A stretch of DNA of 17,218 nt. Origin: Candidatus Methanomethylophilus sp. UBA78. GTDB lineage: Archaea; Thermoplasmatota; Thermoplasmata; Methanomassiliicoccales; Methanomethylophilaceae. Below, in pieces: positions 1 through 5,912 of the stretch (within the stretch, counting starts at the first letter, position 1; each line of letters opens with the position of its first letter). A program made the translations under genes and the position numbers. Under the pieces are notes generated by a model. The model made no database searches, had not been told where the DNA came from, and was given only the letters and a program-made list of their open reading frames with translations. The DNA lies in NCBI GenBank assembly GCA_002503545.1, contig DARY01000030.1, positions 13,843 to 31,060 of the forward strand, given 5' to 3'.

Positions 1-527
1 GTTCCCTCATGCAGGGCAAGCTGAAGATCGGGGACGAGATCGAAGTGGTCCCGGGAAGGCGCGTGGAGGTAGCCGGCAAGGCGACCTACGAGAGGATAAC
101 CGCCAAGATCATCTCCCTCGAAGCGGGGGAGAGGAGCGTCAAGGAGGTCATGCCTGGAGGACTCATCGCCATCGGTACGGAGCTCGACCCGTCCATAACC
201 AAATCGGACGGACTGACCGGCAGGGTCGTCGGGATACCCGGCAGGCTGCCCCCGGTCGTGAGCTCGTTCAAGATGAAGACCGTGCTGCTGGACCGCGTCG
301 TCGGTTCCGCCGCGGACCTCGTCGTCGACGAGATCAAGAGCAACGAGCCGCTCATGCTGAGCGTCGGTACCGCCACCACCGTAGGCGTCGTCAAGAGCGC
401 CCACGAGGGATACGCGGACGTCGTCCTCAAGCTCCCGGTATGCATACTGCCCAACCAGAGGGTGGCCATCTCGAGGAGGATCTCCAACAAGTGGAGACTC
501 ATCGGCTACGGCATCATAAGCCAGTGA
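1..527 (+). CDS. eif2g: Translation initiation factor aIF2 subunit gamma, C-terminal part (5' end outside the window)
   Basis: This is the GTPase subunit of the archaeal initiation factor aIF2, which carries initiator Met-tRNA to the small ribosomal subunit. Only the last 174 codons are present. The frame is open from the first base and enters in mid-codon, so the ATG at 9 is an internal methionine. The visible part is the two C-terminal beta-barrel domains. Typical stretches are QGKLKIGDEIEVVPG near the beginning and GGLIAIGTELDPSITKSDGL followed by TGRVVG, which is close to the invariant aIF2-gamma sequence after the G domain. The protein ends GYGII-SQ, as family members do. The G-domain motifs lie upstream of the window. 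It ends in TGA, 4 nt before the PIN-domain gene, so the two are probably co-transcribed. Confidence in the family is very high. Confidence 0.96.
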   Translation, partial: SLMQGKLKIGDEIEVVPGRRVEVAGKATYERITAKIISLEAGERSVKEVMPGGLIAIGTELDPSITKSDGLTGRVVGIPGRLPPVVSSFKMKTVLLDRVVGSAADLVVDEIKSNEPLMLSVGTATTVGVVKSAHEGYADVVLKLPVCILPNQRVAISRRISNKWRLIGYGIISQ

Positions 528-531
528 CAGC

Positions 532-888
532 ATGCAGACCGTGGTATTGGACACAAACGCCTTACTCATGCCTTTTGAGATCGGACTGAACTTAGATTTG
601 GAGGTCCGCAACCTCCTCGGGGAGGTGCGTTTCGTCGTCCCCGGTCCTCTGGTGGGGGAACTGAAGCATCTGGACAGCAAATGGGCCAAGGCCGCCATAA
701 CCCTTGCCAGGAGCAAGGAGATCGTGCAGACGGAGGCCCACGGGGACGATGCCGTCCTCGAGGTCGCCGAGCGCGAGCACGCCTACATCCTGACCAACGA
801 CAAGGAGCTGAGGCGCAGGGCCCGGAAGGCAGGCATACCCCTGGTATACCTGCGCTCCGGCACCCATCTGGTTTTAGAGGTTTTCTGA
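532..888 (+). CDS. PIN-domain ribonuclease, Fcf1/VapC-like archaeal type
   Basis: A 118-residue single PIN domain, a fold that usually cuts RNA with a magnesium or manganese site built from acidic residues. The expected residues are visible: D7 and N9 in VVLDTNALL, E43 in VGELKHL, D72/D73 in GDDAVLEVA and D90 in LTNDKELRRRA. No other domain or antitoxin-like neighbour is present, so this is probably not a toxin-antitoxin pair. A PIN gene beside aIF2-gamma is a recurrent archaeal arrangement and suggests a role in rRNA or ribosome processing, but that is inference. The ATG at 532 is 4 nt after the aIF2-gamma stop and gives the PIN beta-strand at once. I see no clear Shine-Dalgarno, so translation may be coupled to the upstream gene. 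The stop is 7 nt from the end of the convergent marker 8 gene. Confidence 0.9.
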   Translation: MQTVVLDTNALLMPFEIGLNLDLEVRNLLGEVRFVVPGPLVGELKHLDSKWAKAAITLARSKEIVQTEAHGDDAVLEVAEREHAYILTNDKELRRRARKAGIPLVYLRSGTHLVLEVF

Positions 889-895
889 GACGGAC

Positions 896-1774
896 TCAGC
901 GCTCGTGCGCGATGTAGTCCATGACCTTCTCGGCCGACAGGAGCGGGCGGGGTTCGTCGAGCTCCTCCCCGGCGTAGGGCTTCCTGCCGGAGGCCGCCAG
1001 CTTGTCCACGACCATCCTCTTGCCGGTGTCGGAGACCCCGTAGATCTCGACCTTGTTGCCGGCCACCAGGATGTCCCTGTTCTTCGCCTCCTCCCTCAGG
1101 GGGGCGCTGGCACATGCGGTTATGATGTCGCAGTTGTCGAAGTACGTCTGGGCTCCGGCGCGGTTTATGTGGCTGGAGTGGACGGAGACGATGACGACAC
1201 TGTCCCCGTAGGTCTTCCTGAGGTCCTCTGCATCCTTGGGTCTGGTGACCGTGACCGCGAACTTCCCGTATCCCTTGGCCGCCGCCATCTCGGCGCCCTT
1301 CATCTGGTCGATGGGGGTCTCCTCGGGGTCGATGACGTTGTCCCTCCCGACGGCGTCCAGCACGACCTGGAGGGGGGAGGTCTCGATCAGACCGGATATC
1401 CTGCCGCAGAGTCCCTGGAGGAGGGCCGGTTCGGTGACGATGGCCGTCCCGCATCCGTCGGCCGCGATGACCGCGGCATCTATCTTGCCCTCGGCCATGG
1501 CCGAGCTGAGTATCTCGGAGACGCCGAAGCTGACGTAGTCGTCGGCGCGCACCTTCCTGTTCTCGGTGCAGAGACCGAAGTCCCTTATGCGGAACTCGAT
1601 GTTCTCCCTGATCGCCTCGGGGGTGATCTTCTCCATCCCCCTGAACTTCTTGTATATCGGGCAGTAGTTGAGGCGGGGCTCCCCGACCTCGACGACCTTG
1701 CCGTCCTCTATGACGACCTTGGCCAATCCTATGGCCTGGAAGACGTGGCGGTCCTTCTTGGGGGTTCCGGTCAT
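896..1774 (-). CDS. Putative methanogenesis marker protein 8 (DUF2099 family)
   Basis: A 292-residue protein that I recognise as methanogenesis marker 8, a family found almost only in methanogens and of unknown biochemical role. Features include LNYCPIYKKFRGMEKITPE near residues 36-53, DFGLCTENRKVRADDYVSFG near 65-84, and a glycine-rich AADGCGTAIV stretch. Six cysteines (38, 69, 108, 123, 215, 221) could include metal or cofactor ligands. I chose the ATG at 1774, with GGAGG-type sequence 10 nt upstream and a 5 nt gap after the cyclophilin stop. The frame stays open upstream to 1978, but that part only mirrors cyclophilin codons. No promoter is seen in front, so it is probably read from the cyclophilin promoter. 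Family assignment is from memory of the sequence pattern. Confidence 0.85.
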   Translation of the reverse strand: MTGTPKKDRHVFQAIGLAKVVIEDGKVVEVGEPRLNYCPIYKKFRGMEKITPEAIRENIEFRIRDFGLCTENRKVRADDYVSFGVSEILSSAMAEGKIDAAVIAADGCGTAIVTEPALLQGLCGRISGLIETSPLQVVLDAVGRDNVIDPEETPIDQMKGAEMAAAKGYGKFAVTVTRPKDAEDLRKTYGDSVVIVSVHSSHINRAGAQTYFDNCDIITACASAPLREEAKNRDILVAGNKVEIYGVSDTGKRMVVDKLAASGRKPYAGEELDEPRPLLSAEKVMDYIAHER

Positions 1775-1779
1775 GGCCC

Positions 1780-2265
1780 TCACTCCTCCAGGACTTCGGC
1801 GGTCTCGATCACGACGTCCTTCCTGGGTCTGTCGTTGGCGTCGGTGGGGACCTTCTGTATCTTGTACACGACATCCATGCCCTCGACCACCTGGCCGAAG
1901 ACCGGGTGCGCGTAGGGTGTCCTCGGGTTCTCCTTGTCGAGGTAGCTGTTGTCGTTGGTGTTGATGAAGAACTGGCACCCTCCGGTGTTGGGGCGGCCGC
2001 AGTTGGCCATGGAGACGAAGCCGGGCTGGTTGGAGTGGCCGTGTCCGAACTCGTCCTCGATCGAGTACCCGGGGTCGCCGGTGCCGGTGCCCGTGGGGTC
2101 GCCTCCCTGGATCATGAAGTCGTTGATGACCCTGTGGAATATGGTCCCGTCGTAGAACTTGCTCCTGGCGAGTTTGACGAAGTTGCCGGTGGTGATGGGC
2201 ATGTCGTCATGCATCCTGATCTTTATGTCACCCATGTTAGTGTGGAGGACGACGTAGGTAGTCAT
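1780..2265 (-). CDS. Cyclophilin-type peptidyl-prolyl cis-trans isomerase
   Basis: A 161-residue single-domain cyclophilin that catalyses cis-trans isomerisation of prolyl bonds. It has no signal peptide and should be cytosolic. The catalytic signature is clear: FHRVINDFMIQGGD at residues 43-56 with the active-site arginine R45, then FVSMAN at 83-88, QFFI at 98-101 and H120-PVFG. Length is normal for a short microbial cyclophilin. Two in-frame ATGs lie further upstream (2289 and 2307), but a TATA box at 2288-2294 overlaps them. It is about 26 nt before the ATG at 2265, so 2265 is the likely start of a leaderless mRNA. It is the first gene of a two-gene unit with marker 8, whose start lies 5 nt past this stop. 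Confidence 0.94.
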   Translation of the reverse strand: MTTYVVLHTNMGDIKIRMHDDMPITTGNFVKLARSKFYDGTIFHRVINDFMIQGGDPTGTGTGDPGYSIEDEFGHGHSNQPGFVSMANCGRPNTGGCQFFINTNDNSYLDKENPRTPYAHPVFGQVVEGMDVVYKIQKVPTDANDRPRKDVVIETAEVLEE

Positions 2266-2287
2266 GCTTCCCGTTATGGTCTCCGCC

Positions 2288-2294
2288 ATATAAA
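2288..2294 (-). promoter_or_regulatory. TATA box for the cyclophilin - marker 8 unit
   Basis: The minus strand reads TTTATAT, centred about 26 nt before the ATG at 2265. This spacing predicts transcription starting at or next to the start codon. It decides the cyclophilin start against the two longer in-frame alternatives. Confidence 0.7.
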
Positions 2295-2327
2295 GAAAAT
2301 ATGCCATCAGGTCTGGCTCGGGAGAGT

Positions 2328-2336
2328 CTTTTATAT
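2328..2336 (+). promoter_or_regulatory. TATA box for the 38-residue peptide and corrinoid gene
   Basis: The sequence CTTTTATAT on the plus strand predicts a transcript beginning near 2358-2361, leaving a leader of roughly 28 nt before the ATG at 2388. It lies back to back with the cyclophilin promoter, so 2266-2387 is a divergent promoter region. A short palindrome, GCCGC-TT-GCGGC (2365-2376), falls in the predicted leader. Confidence 0.6.
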
Positions 2337-2387
2337 CGCCGATGCATAGGAGGGACCAACGTAAGCCGCTTGCGGCAGGTGTTCGAA

Positions 2388-2504
2388 ATGGAAATCAAGA
2401 AGAAAATAGCCATCACGCCCGGTAAGAAGCTCGCCCTCGTCATGGCGGTCGCCGTATTCTGCGTAATGCTCCTGTCCTTCCTGTGGGGCCCCGCCTCCCA
2501 GTGA
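2388..2504 (+). CDS. Small single-span membrane peptide (38 aa), unknown function
   Basis: I do not recognise this gene. It encodes 38 residues: a basic N-terminus (MEIKKKIAITPGKK), one hydrophobic segment at about residues 15-33 (LALVMAVAVFCVMLLSFLW) and a short polar tail. By the positive-inside rule the N-terminus would face the cytoplasm. A TATA box at 2328-2336, an AGGTG ribosome-site-like sequence 7 nt before the ATG, and a hydrophobic stretch that would be unlikely in random GC-rich sequence support it as a real gene. The reading frame is open upstream to an ATG at 2301, but that start precedes the predicted transcription start. The corrinoid protein begins 78 nt after its stop, so the two may be co-transcribed. 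Too short for homology by eye. Confidence 0.55.
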   Translation: MEIKKKIAITPGKKLALVMAVAVFCVMLLSFLWGPASQ

Positions 2505-2570
2505 GGTCCGTCCCGCAGCATCCGTCGCAGTATCAGCGTCAGCTATGCCGCCGACGCGAAGTGCCAGACC

Positions 2571-2576
2571 GGAGGT
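2571..2576 (+). promoter_or_regulatory. Ribosome binding site deciding a TTG start
   Basis: GGAGGT lies 6 nt before a TTG codon at 2583. This is the best Shine-Dalgarno in the neighbourhood and supports TTG as the initiation codon of the corrinoid protein. The next in-frame ATG, at 2619, would cut into the first helix. Confidence 0.7.
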
Positions 2577-2582
2577 TATCGT

Positions 2583-3242
2583 TTGTCCGCAGAGGAAGTC
2601 AGCAAAGCCATTCTGGGTATGGACCCCAAAGGGGCGGCGGAAGCCTTCAGGAGGGCCGTCTCCGCCGGGATGTCCCCCGGGGATCTGGACCTCGAGGGAA
2701 TCGACGGGGCCATAACCGAGGCGGGGAGGAGGTACGAGTCCGGGAGGATCGTCTTCCCGCAGTTCATGAACATCGTGAGGACCGCATTCGCCGCGAGGGA
2801 GGAACTGGACATACCCAGACCGGATCTCGGCAAGGCCGTGGTCGCCGCGTTGGACAACCATACCGAGGGGAGGAACACCGTGGCGCTTTTCCTGGGCATA
2901 GCGGGTTTCGAGACCAACATCGTCGAGATGGGCATGATGGAGGACGACATCGTCGGGTTCTGCAGGGAGCCGGACGTCACGGTCTGCTGTGTCTCGGGGG
3001 AGTTCGCCTCCGTATCGTCCAAGATAAAGAAGATAGGCGACCTGCTGACCGGGGCCGGCCTCAGGGGCAAGGTCGTCTACAACGCCGGCGGCACCACCGT
3101 CTCCGAGGAGGCCGCCGAGAGGGCCGGCACCGACGTGTTCTCCCGCAGCGGGGCCGAATCGGTGTTCCTGATAAAGAAGAAGGTTCTGGAGCGGAAGGGC
3201 CGGACGCCCTCCCCCTCCGATGTGCCAGATCACCTGACGTAA
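2583..3242 (+). CDS. Divergent corrinoid (B12-binding) protein, methyltransferase-cognate type
   Basis: A 219-residue protein with the layout of MtmC/MtbC/MtaC-type corrinoid proteins. These shuttle methyl groups between substrate methyltransferases and coenzyme M methyltransferases. An N-terminal helical cap (about 1-80) contains GRRYESGRIVFPQFMNIV, matching the family's helix that covers the cobalt. A Rossmann-like B12 domain follows (about 83-200). The base-off/His-on motif DxHxxG is kept as D91-N-H93-T-E-G96, followed by RN where relatives have KN. Later landmarks are weaker: S138 in CCVSGEF and the GG pair 169-170. The surroundings of the motif differ from typical members, and no methyltransferase gene is adjacent, so substrate and partner are unknown. 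Start is TTG with a good Shine-Dalgarno. It ends TAA, overlapping the convergent flavin reductase gene by 13 nt. Confidence 0.82.
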   Translation: MSAEEVSKAILGMDPKGAAEAFRRAVSAGMSPGDLDLEGIDGAITEAGRRYESGRIVFPQFMNIVRTAFAAREELDIPRPDLGKAVVAALDNHTEGRNTVALFLGIAGFETNIVEMGMMEDDIVGFCREPDVTVCCVSGEFASVSSKIKKIGDLLTGAGLRGKVVYNAGGTTVSEEAAERAGTDVFSRSGAESVFLIKKKVLERKGRTPSPSDVPDHLT

Positions 3243-3733
3243 ACTTTCTCGATCTCGCCGACGTACATTATCGACCGGTTGCCGGTCGGATTTACCTCGT
3301 CGTCGATGCCCTTGTCCGTGAACTTCTCCCTCTCGATCGGGTCGGCGTAGATGACCCGGCAGGAGATCATCAGGCGGGCCTCCTCGAACGTCGGCATGCC
3401 GTCCACGAGGACCGGCGTCAGGCCCGCCTTCTCGGCCTTGTCCGGGACGTCCCTGCCGGAGGTCTTGCCGAGGTATCCCAGCGCATCCTTGTACCCGTCG
3501 AAGAAGGACAGGGTGAACCTGCCGCTGGCCTTGATGAACTCGTCCGTGTACCTGCTGGGTCTTATGAAGATGAACGCGACCTTCCTCCTCCAGAGGGACC
3601 CGAGCCCTCCCCACGAGGCCGTGAGCGCGTTCGCCTTTCCGTCCTTCCCGGCCGCCACCAGCATCCAGTCGTTCTGGATGTCCTCTATGGCGTCAACGTA
3701 TTCCCCCAGGCGGGAGATGTCTGCTTCCTGCAT
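3230..3733 (-). CDS. Flavin reductase / flavoredoxin-like FMN-binding split-barrel protein
   Basis: A 167-residue protein of the flavin reductase-like family, which binds FMN and passes electrons to or from flavin or other redox partners. The N-terminal part gives the usual fold signature: DWMLVAAGKDGKANALTASW followed by GGLGSLWRRKVAF, with a conserved-looking RPSRYTDEFI at 59-68 and SGRFTLSFFDG at 70-80. Length is typical. In methanogens such proteins often act as flavoredoxins, but the partner cannot be read here. The ATG at 3733 lies 41 nt inside the 3' end of tyrA, so the two are probably translated from one message. The next methionine, at residue 24, would remove the first strand. Its 3' end overlaps the corrinoid gene by 13 nt. 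Confidence 0.88.
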   Translation of the reverse strand: MQEADISRLGEYVDAIEDIQNDWMLVAAGKDGKANALTASWGGLGSLWRRKVAFIFIRPSRYTDEFIKASGRFTLSFFDGYKDALGYLGKTSGRDVPDKAEKAGLTPVLVDGMPTFEEARLMISCRVIYADPIEREKFTDKGIDDEVNPTGNRSIMYVGEIEKVYVR

Positions 3734-4865
3734 GCATCCCGGTATGCCGCGGGACGATTAATCGGTATCGCCCGACCGTGACCTGGTACCCGTGCCCGGA
3801 CAGTATCTTCTCGGCCTTCCCGACGTCCGTCTCATTGTGCAGCTCCACCCTGAGGGAGCCCGTCTCGAATTCGCGGTTGTGCACGATCCCGACGTTCTTC
3901 ACGTCGATCCCGCCGGCGGCGAGCATGGTCATCACGACGGCCAGCGCACCCGTCTCGTCGGGTATCTCCACGTGGATCGCGTTGTCCGTCTTTATGGGGC
4001 CGGACGAGACGTCCGCGAAGGAGTCGCGGTACCTCCTGGCGGAGTCGAAGAACCTCCCGATGCGTCCGCCGTCCCCCGAGTCGATCGCCGCCCTGATGTC
4101 CTGCAGCGAGGATATGTACTCCCCGAGCAGGCGGGAGACGTTCCCCGCATTGGCCAGGCATATGTTCCGCCACATGTCCGGCGAGGAAGACGAGATCCTG
4201 GTTATGTCCTTGAAACCCCCCGCCGCGATCATCCTCATCTCCCCCTCGGGCGAGTCGCTGGCTCTCACGAGGTTGACGAGGGAGGCCGATATGACGTGCG
4301 GGACGTGGCTCACGGCGGCGGTCACGGCGTCGTGGTGCCCGTAATCCATCGCCAGGGGGATGGCCCCCATGGCCCTGACCAGGCCGCGGTACCCCTCCAG
4401 CCTGTCTCCGTCCGTATCCGGGTAAACGGTCATGATGTAGTAGGCGTTCTGCAGCAGCTTGGATTTGGAGTTGCGGTAACCGGTCCTCTCGCTGCCGGCC
4501 ATGGGGTGTCCGCCGATGAAGCGCCCGCGGAGACCCAGCTCCTCCATCTTCCGATGCATCCCGGTCTTCACGCTGCCGACATCGGTCAGCAGGGAGTCCT
4601 CGGAGAGGAACGGTCCGACCTTCTCCGCGTTCTCCACGTTCGCCTCCAGGGAGGCGCAGAGGAACACATAGTCGCAGTCCGAGAACCCGGGACCTATCTC
4701 GGAGAGGAGAACGTCCACGGTCCCGTCGCGGTACGCCTGGGTCAGCGATTCCCTGTCGGTGTCGTAGGCTATGATGCGTACGTCCTCTCCGGAGTCCTTA
4801 AGCGCACGAGCGATGGAACCACCGATGAGACCCAGACCTATGAATCCGCAAGTTACGCGTGCCAT
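3693..4865 (-). CDS. tyrA: Prephenate dehydrogenase with C-terminal ACT domain
   Basis: A 390-residue enzyme that oxidatively decarboxylates prephenate to 4-hydroxyphenylpyruvate using NAD(P), the committed step to tyrosine. A Rossmann domain starts at once with GFIGLGLIGGS (7-17). GGHPMAGSE (118-126) and SHVPH (186-190) are the expected prephenate-binding and catalytic histidine regions, and GFKDITRIS (217-225) lies in the helical dimer domain. An ACT domain follows at about 297-365 (HVEIPDETGALAVVM...), so tyrosine or another amino acid probably regulates the enzyme. There is no fused chorismate mutase. The ATG at 4865 lies about 26 nt from a TATA box, which predicts a leaderless mRNA. The last 41 nt overlap the flavin reductase start. 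Confidence 0.95.
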   Translation of the reverse strand: MARVTCGFIGLGLIGGSIARALKDSGEDVRIIAYDTDRESLTQAYRDGTVDVLLSEIGPGFSDCDYVFLCASLEANVENAEKVGPFLSEDSLLTDVGSVKTGMHRKMEELGLRGRFIGGHPMAGSERTGYRNSKSKLLQNAYYIMTVYPDTDGDRLEGYRGLVRAMGAIPLAMDYGHHDAVTAAVSHVPHVISASLVNLVRASDSPEGEMRMIAAGGFKDITRISSSSPDMWRNICLANAGNVSRLLGEYISSLQDIRAAIDSGDGGRIGRFFDSARRYRDSFADVSSGPIKTDNAIHVEIPDETGALAVVMTMLAAGGIDVKNVGIVHNREFETGSLRVELHNETDVGKAEKILSGHGYQVTVGRYRLIVPRHTGMHAGSRHLPPGGIR

Positions 4866-4886
4866 GCGTGCTAATCATTGTCATGG

Positions 4887-4895
4887 TATGTAAAA
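4887..4895 (-). promoter_or_regulatory. TATA box for tyrA
   Basis: The minus strand reads TTTTACATA, centred about 26 nt before the tyrA ATG. The spacing predicts a leaderless transcript for tyrA and the flavin reductase gene. Confidence 0.6.
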
Positions 4896-5036
4896 TCTCG
4901 CACGGAGACGGTTTGAAAAATTACGGAGGGGCGGCGCCCTTGCCTGTGACGCCGCCTGAATGCCACTATGGAATTTTCCTCGATCCTGCTGTTTCTTCTT
5001 TACCTCCCTGTTCCCGCCGCGATACGGCGCTATCGT

Positions 5037-5082
5037 ATTTAGGATAGACTAAATAATTTAAATATTTTTGGTATACCTAAAT
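5037..5082. repeat. Inverted repeat ATTTAGG / CCTAAAT flanking an AT-rich core
   Basis: The arms at 5037-5043 and 5076-5082 are perfect 7-base inverted copies. They enclose 32 nt that are almost wholly A and T. Such symmetry around a TATA-like core looks like an operator or a bidirectional promoter. No open frame of quality begins downstream on either side. Confidence 0.45.
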
Positions 5083-5224
5083 GACAGGGAGTCCGGCAGG
5101 ATGGTGTTTCCGAAGCAAGAGCGAAGAATCGGGGCCGCCGGCATCCGTTCCATACCCGCGGAGAACGTACCTATGGGGCGGGAGACGCGCTCGGCAAAGA
5201 GGAGATGTCACAATGTTGAGGAAG

Positions 5225-5301
5225 TGGCGGGCCTGAGGGGATTCGAACCCTTGGCCGTCCGATTAAGAGTCGGACGCTCTACCTAGCTGAGCTACAGGCC
5301 C
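5225..5301 (-). tRNA. tRNA-Lys, anticodon CUU, with encoded CCA
   Basis: The reverse complement folds into a full cloverleaf. The acceptor arm is GGGCCTG (from 5301) with CAGGCCC. The D stem is GCTC/GAGC, the anticodon stem TCCGA/TCGGA, and the loop CTCTTAA gives anticodon CTT, which reads the lysine codon AAG. The T loop is TTCGAAT. The discriminator base G is at 5228, and CCA at 5227-5225 is encoded. The body is 74 nt with no intron. One A-C mismatch sits at the second pair of the T stem. A TATA box lies upstream at 5328-5336. Confidence 0.95.
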
Positions 5302-5327
5302 GTACAGTGGTGCCGATATATTCCTCA

Positions 5328-5336
5328 TTAATAAAT
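5328..5336 (-). promoter_or_regulatory. TATA box for tRNA-Lys
   Basis: The minus strand reads ATTTATTAA, centred about 31 nt before the mature 5' end of the tRNA. This predicts a short 5' leader of a few nucleotides for RNase P to remove. A second AT-rich string (AATATATC, 5321-5314) lies too close to be the main box. Confidence 0.55.
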
Positions 5337-5391
5337 CTTATTGTCTGGCGGCTGGCTACGGGTTTTTAAAACGTTTACCGCAATGGGAAAC

Positions 5392-5399
5392 ATTTTATC
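5392..5399 (+). promoter_or_regulatory. TATA box for the CBS-domain gene
   Basis: ATTTTATC is centred about 27 nt before the ATG at 5423 and predicts a leaderless mRNA. AGGTG (5413-5417) near the ATG could act as a ribosome site if transcription began further upstream, for example from GTTTTTAAAA at 5362-5371. Confidence 0.55.
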
Positions 5400-5422
5400 A
5401 ATCTCGGGATATAGGTGTACCA

Positions 5423-5905
5423 ATGGTCCAGTTAAGGGTTAGGGATTTGATGACCACACAGGTCATAACGGTCAAGCCGACCGATACCGTGAGGCAGGCG
5501 GTTATCAAGATGGCGCTGGACAACGTCACCGGTGCGCCTGTCGTAGACAACAGGAACCACGTTCTCGGGATCGTCTCCCAGACCGACATCCTCAAGCTCA
5601 TCCTGAAATACCAGGACAAGCTGGACGAGGATTTCAACACCGAGCACATCCTGAGCCAGCCGATGGATACCGGCAACCAGAGCGTCAACATGACCCAGAT
5701 CAACGAGGAGTTCTCCAGCAAGAAGGTCGAGGACATCATGGTCCGCAGCACCCTCTACACGACTCCCGACGCGCAGATCGTCGAGGCCCTCAGGATGATG
5801 ATGAAGATGGATGTCAACCGTCTCCCCGTCCTGGAGCAGGGCATCCTCGTGGGTACCGTCTCCCGTTCCGACGTCATATTCGCGATCTACAAGAAGAAAG
5901 TCTGA
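5423..5905 (+). CDS. Protein of two CBS domains
   Basis: A 160-residue protein made of two CBS repeats and nothing else. CBS pairs usually bind adenine nucleotides or S-adenosyl compounds and report energy state to a partner. Repeat 1 is about 6-60 (VRDLMTTQVITVKPTDTVRQ, then GAPVVDNRNHVLGIVSQTDI). Repeat 2 is about 101-158 (VEDIMVRSTLYTTPDAQIVE, then NRLPVLEQGILVGTVSRSDV). Both end in the G(I/T)VS(Q/R)(T/S)D motif with the phosphate-binding aspartate (D55 and D150). About 35 residues with acidic and polar character link them. No effector domain is attached, so what it regulates is unknown. The metallo-beta-lactamase gene starts 7 nt after its stop, so the two form an operon. Confidence 0.92.
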   Translation: MVQLRVRDLMTTQVITVKPTDTVRQAVIKMALDNVTGAPVVDNRNHVLGIVSQTDILKLILKYQDKLDEDFNTEHILSQPMDTGNQSVNMTQINEEFSSKKVEDIMVRSTLYTTPDAQIVEALRMMMKMDVNRLPVLEQGILVGTVSRSDVIFAIYKKKV

Positions 5906-5912
5906 AGGTCCC

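Larger units (their letters stand above)
4866..5224. other. Gene-poor stretch with inverted repeats and an AT-rich core; possible ncRNA or regulatory region
   Basis: About 360 nt with no convincing protein gene. It holds the tyrA promoter and three further structures. GGCGGCG (4930-4936) pairs with CGCCGCC (4950-4956) around a 13 nt loop. CGATA (5020-5024) pairs with TATCG (5031-5035). ATTTAGG (5037-5043) faces CCTAAAT (5076-5082) across the AT-rich core at 5050-5069, which can serve as a TATA box on either strand. A leftward transcript would start near 5035 and meet the GC-rich hairpin and then a run of five T near 4916-4920. A rightward one would start near 5088 and run towards the tRNA. 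I could not match either to 5S rRNA, SRP RNA, RNase P RNA or box C/D RNA by eye. Confidence 0.4.

Noticed and set aside
905..1915. A 336-codon plus-strand frame opposite marker 8 and cyclophilin
   Set aside because: It spans two convincing minus-strand genes, has low-complexity Val/Gly/Asp-rich sequence and no recognisable fold.
1775..1978. An N-terminal extension of marker 8 up to the ATG at 1978
   Set aside because: The added 68 residues are an out-of-frame reading of the cyclophilin gene, rich in Arg, Gln and Gly. The ATG at 1774 has a ribosome-site-like sequence and fits the family length.
3792..4874. A 360-codon frame opposite tyrA
   Set aside because: It is a shadow of a clear prephenate dehydrogenase gene and has no domain signature.
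5085..5220. 5S rRNA, SRP RNA or RNase P RNA in the gap before tRNA-Lys
   Set aside because: Neither strand shows the conserved strings of these RNAs, such as the 5S loop C region, the SRP helix 8 tetraloop region or the RNase P GAGGAAAGUC core. Only a generic ncRNA possibility remains.
5068..5286. A 72-codon plus-strand frame between the AT-rich core and tRNA-Lys
   Set aside because: Its 3' half is antisense to the tRNA, its start is TTG or a late ATG without a ribosome site, and its composition looks random.
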